Source: Microvirga arsenatis | GTDB taxonomy: Bacteria; Pseudomonadota; Alphaproteobacteria; Rhizobiales; Beijerinckiaceae | Direction of reading: 5' to 3' | NCBI RefSeq assembly: GCF_009910705.1 | Contig: NZ_JAAAXJ010000004.1 | Location: 403,417-467,416, forward strand | Length of the DNA: 64,000 nucleotides | Part shown: in pieces, positions 62,635-64,000 of the stretch | Position numbering within the stretch: the first letter of the stretch is position 1 | How the letters are laid out: every line of letters starts with the position of its first letter | The notes under the pieces: model-generated | Seen by the model: only the letters and a program-made list of their open reading frames with translations | Databases searched by the model: none | What the model was told of the DNA's origin: nothing | Translations under genes and position numbers: made by a program

Positions 62635-64000
62635 ATGCGCGCGGCCCGCCGTTCTTCTTCCGCCTATGATGGCCTTTTCAGCGCCTTCCGGGCCTTTCTC
62701 GCCCGCCGGGCGCAGGAGCTGACGGGCCTGTGCCTGATCGCCGCCGCCGGCGCGGTGGCGGTGGCGCTCGGCACCTGGTCGGTGGACGATCCGAGCCTGA
62801 ACAACGCCACCGATCTGCCCGTCCGCAACCTGCTCGGCTGGCCCGGCGCCATCGTGGCCGACCTGCTCATGCAGCTCCTCGGGCTCGGCGCCATCGCGGC
62901 GGTGATGCCGATGGCCCTGTGGGGCTGGCGGCTCATGAAGGCGGGAGAGCTCGGCCGCCTGCAGCTGCGCTTCGCCCTGTGGGTGATCGGCGCAGGCGCC
63001 GCCACCGCGCTCGCAAGCGCCCTGCCCCCGACCCAGAGCTGGCCGCTGCCCACGGGGCTCGGCGGCGTGGTGGGCGATGCGATCCTGGCCGGCGCCAAGG
63101 CGGTCACGGGCCTGTCCAGCGGCCCGGCCAGCGCCATCCTCGGCTTCGTCTTCGCCGCCGTCGCCATCCTGAGCCTTACCGCCGCCTGCGGCCTGAGCGC
63201 CACGGAGGAGCGCCATCGCGAGGATCCGGAGGAGATCGAGGACCCCGTCCCCGTCCGGCGCCGCCGGATTCAGGACTGGGACGAGGCGGAGGAGATCGGC
63301 CGCGACGAGCCCGGCTGGGGCATCGTGTCCCTGGGCGCCCTGGCCCACGGCGTCATGAGCCTGCGCGCCAGCCTCCGCCGCTGGAAGGAGGGCCGTCACG
63401 CCGGCCTCGCCGAGGACCTCGACGGCGAGCCCGTGCCGCCCAGGCGCTCCGCCCGCCCGCCGGGCGTCCGCCGGGAGCCCGTTCTCGACGGCGCCCCGGC
63501 CCGCCGGAAGCCCGCGCCGGCCGCCATGCCCCTGCACGACGAGGACGACGCGCCCTGGGACGAGGACGACGAGGCGCCCGCTCCCCTGCGCCCGGCCCCC
63601 CGGCCGGAGCCTTCCGCCCCCCGCGTCGGCCCCGCGCCCGCGGCGCCCAAGCCCGGCAAGCGCATGGCCCGGGAGGCGCAGCCCTCCCTGCTGGACCAGG
63701 AGAACTACCAGCTGCCCCAGCTCAACCTGCTCGCCGAGCCCAAGCGCCCCGCAGGGCCCACGATCTCGGCCGATGCCCTGGAGCAGAACGCTTCCCTGCT
63801 GGAGAGCACCCTGGAGGATTTCGGCGTGCGCGGCGCCATCACCAAGGTCAATCCCGGTCCTGTTGTGACGTTGTATGAGCTTGAGCCTGCGCCTGGGACG
63901 AAGTCGTCGCGGGTGATCTCCCTGGCGGACGACATCGCAAGGTCGATGAGCGCGGTGTCGGCCCGCGTGGCGGTGGTGCAGGGCCGCAACGCCATCGGCA
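62635..64000 (+). CDS. ftsK: DNA translocase FtsK, N-terminal part (runs off the window)
   Basis: 455 codons are visible from the ATG at 62635, open to the window end. Four hydrophobic helices (about 25-47, 72-98, 110-127 and 155-185) form the divisome anchor. A Pro/Arg/Asp-rich linker (about 195-360) follows, and the alpha-domain begins at SLLESTLEDFGVRGAITKVNPGP, split as LLESTLEDFGVRGAITK and VNPGPVVTLYELEPAPGTK. The motor domain with Walker motifs lies beyond the window. It couples chromosome dimer resolution to septation. Confidence 0.92.
   Translation, partial: MRAARRSSSAYDGLFSAFRAFLARRAQELTGLCLIAAAGAVAVALGTWSVDDPSLNNATDLPVRNLLGWPGAIVADLLMQLLGLGAIAAVMPMALWGWRLMKAGELGRLQLRFALWVIGAGAATALASALPPTQSWPLPTGLGGVVGDAILAGAKAVTGLSSGPASAILGFVFAAVAILSLTAACGLSATEERHREDPEEIEDPVPVRRRRIQDWDEAEEIGRDEPGWGIVSLGALAHGVMSLRASLRRWKEGRHAGLAEDLDGEPVPPRRSARPPGVRREPVLDGAPARRKPAPAAMPLHDEDDAPWDEDDEAPAPLRPAPRPEPSAPRVGPAPAAPKPGKRMAREAQPSLLDQENYQLPQLNLLAEPKRPAGPTISADALEQNASLLESTLEDFGVRGAITKVNPGPVVTLYELEPAPGTKSSRVISLADDIARSMSAVSARVAVVQGRNAIG

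Overview
This window is chromosomal DNA of a high-GC alphaproteobacterium. The gene orders point to the Hyphomicrobiales (Rhizobiales), most likely the Methylobacteriaceae/Microvirga branch. Supporting blocks are ffh - chorismate mutase - rpsP - rimM - trmD, dapF - mtaB - ftsY - yciB, an acnA/ccmA divergent pair, ccmC-ccmD-ccmG, and glnK-amtB behind a sigma-54 promoter. The genus is an inference from gene content; no rRNA is present to test it.

Layout. 0-5.6 kb: a GH43 beta-xylosidase, asd (with a possible Thr-rich leader peptide upstream), two small envelope proteins, leuB. 5.7-12.6 kb: a phosphoesterase/kinase-USP operon, a LysE exporter with a lytic transglycosylase, leuD, and several small genes. 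12.6-14.7 kb: leuC and rplS. 14.9-18.2 kb: two regulator/target pairs (HxlR with a cysteine-synthase-like enzyme, Lrp with an EamA transporter) lying between rplS and the trmD-rimM-rpsP-aroQ-ffh block (18.1-22.0 kb). 22.3-25.3 kb: RidA, a Tat-exported metallo-beta-lactamase-fold enzyme, a HAD phosphatase, a secreted protein. 25.5-31.0 kb: dapF, mtaB, an rRNA/tRNA pseudouridine synthase, ftsY, yciB. 31.2-33.8 kb: a membrane adenylate cyclase, a DUF188 protein, a low-GC membrane protein. 33.9-42.4 kb: the cytochrome c maturation genes, in two parts (ccmC-D-G and ccmA-B) separated by an accessory block holding an M23 peptidase, an RTX protein, monooxygenase/NIPSNAP genes and acetyltransferases. 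42.6-45.3 kb: acnA. 45.4-50.6 kb: a large RTX protein, a coiled-coil protein and a two-domain glycosyltransferase. 50.9-58.1 kb: GNAT, ppa, a MerR-controlled CDF efflux gene, a third RTX protein, a UbiH-type hydroxylase, tesB. 58.2-60.0 kb: glnK-amtB. 60.4-62.3 kb: a copper-handling trio (SCO1, YcnI-PCuAC fusion, DUF2946). 62.6 kb to the end: the N-terminal part of ftsK.

Themes. Three RTX proteins share the same C-terminal module ending in a D/E-F-F/L-V-I tail, which implies export by a type I system encoded elsewhere. Palindromic repeats are abundant. Most are intergenic, but three copies form coding sequence: inside a pseudouridine synthase, in the N-terminal extension of RimM, and at the CcmA C-terminus. 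Several regulators face their likely targets across short gaps that contain clean inverted repeats.

No tRNA, rRNA, CRISPR array, insertion sequence or prophage was recognised.
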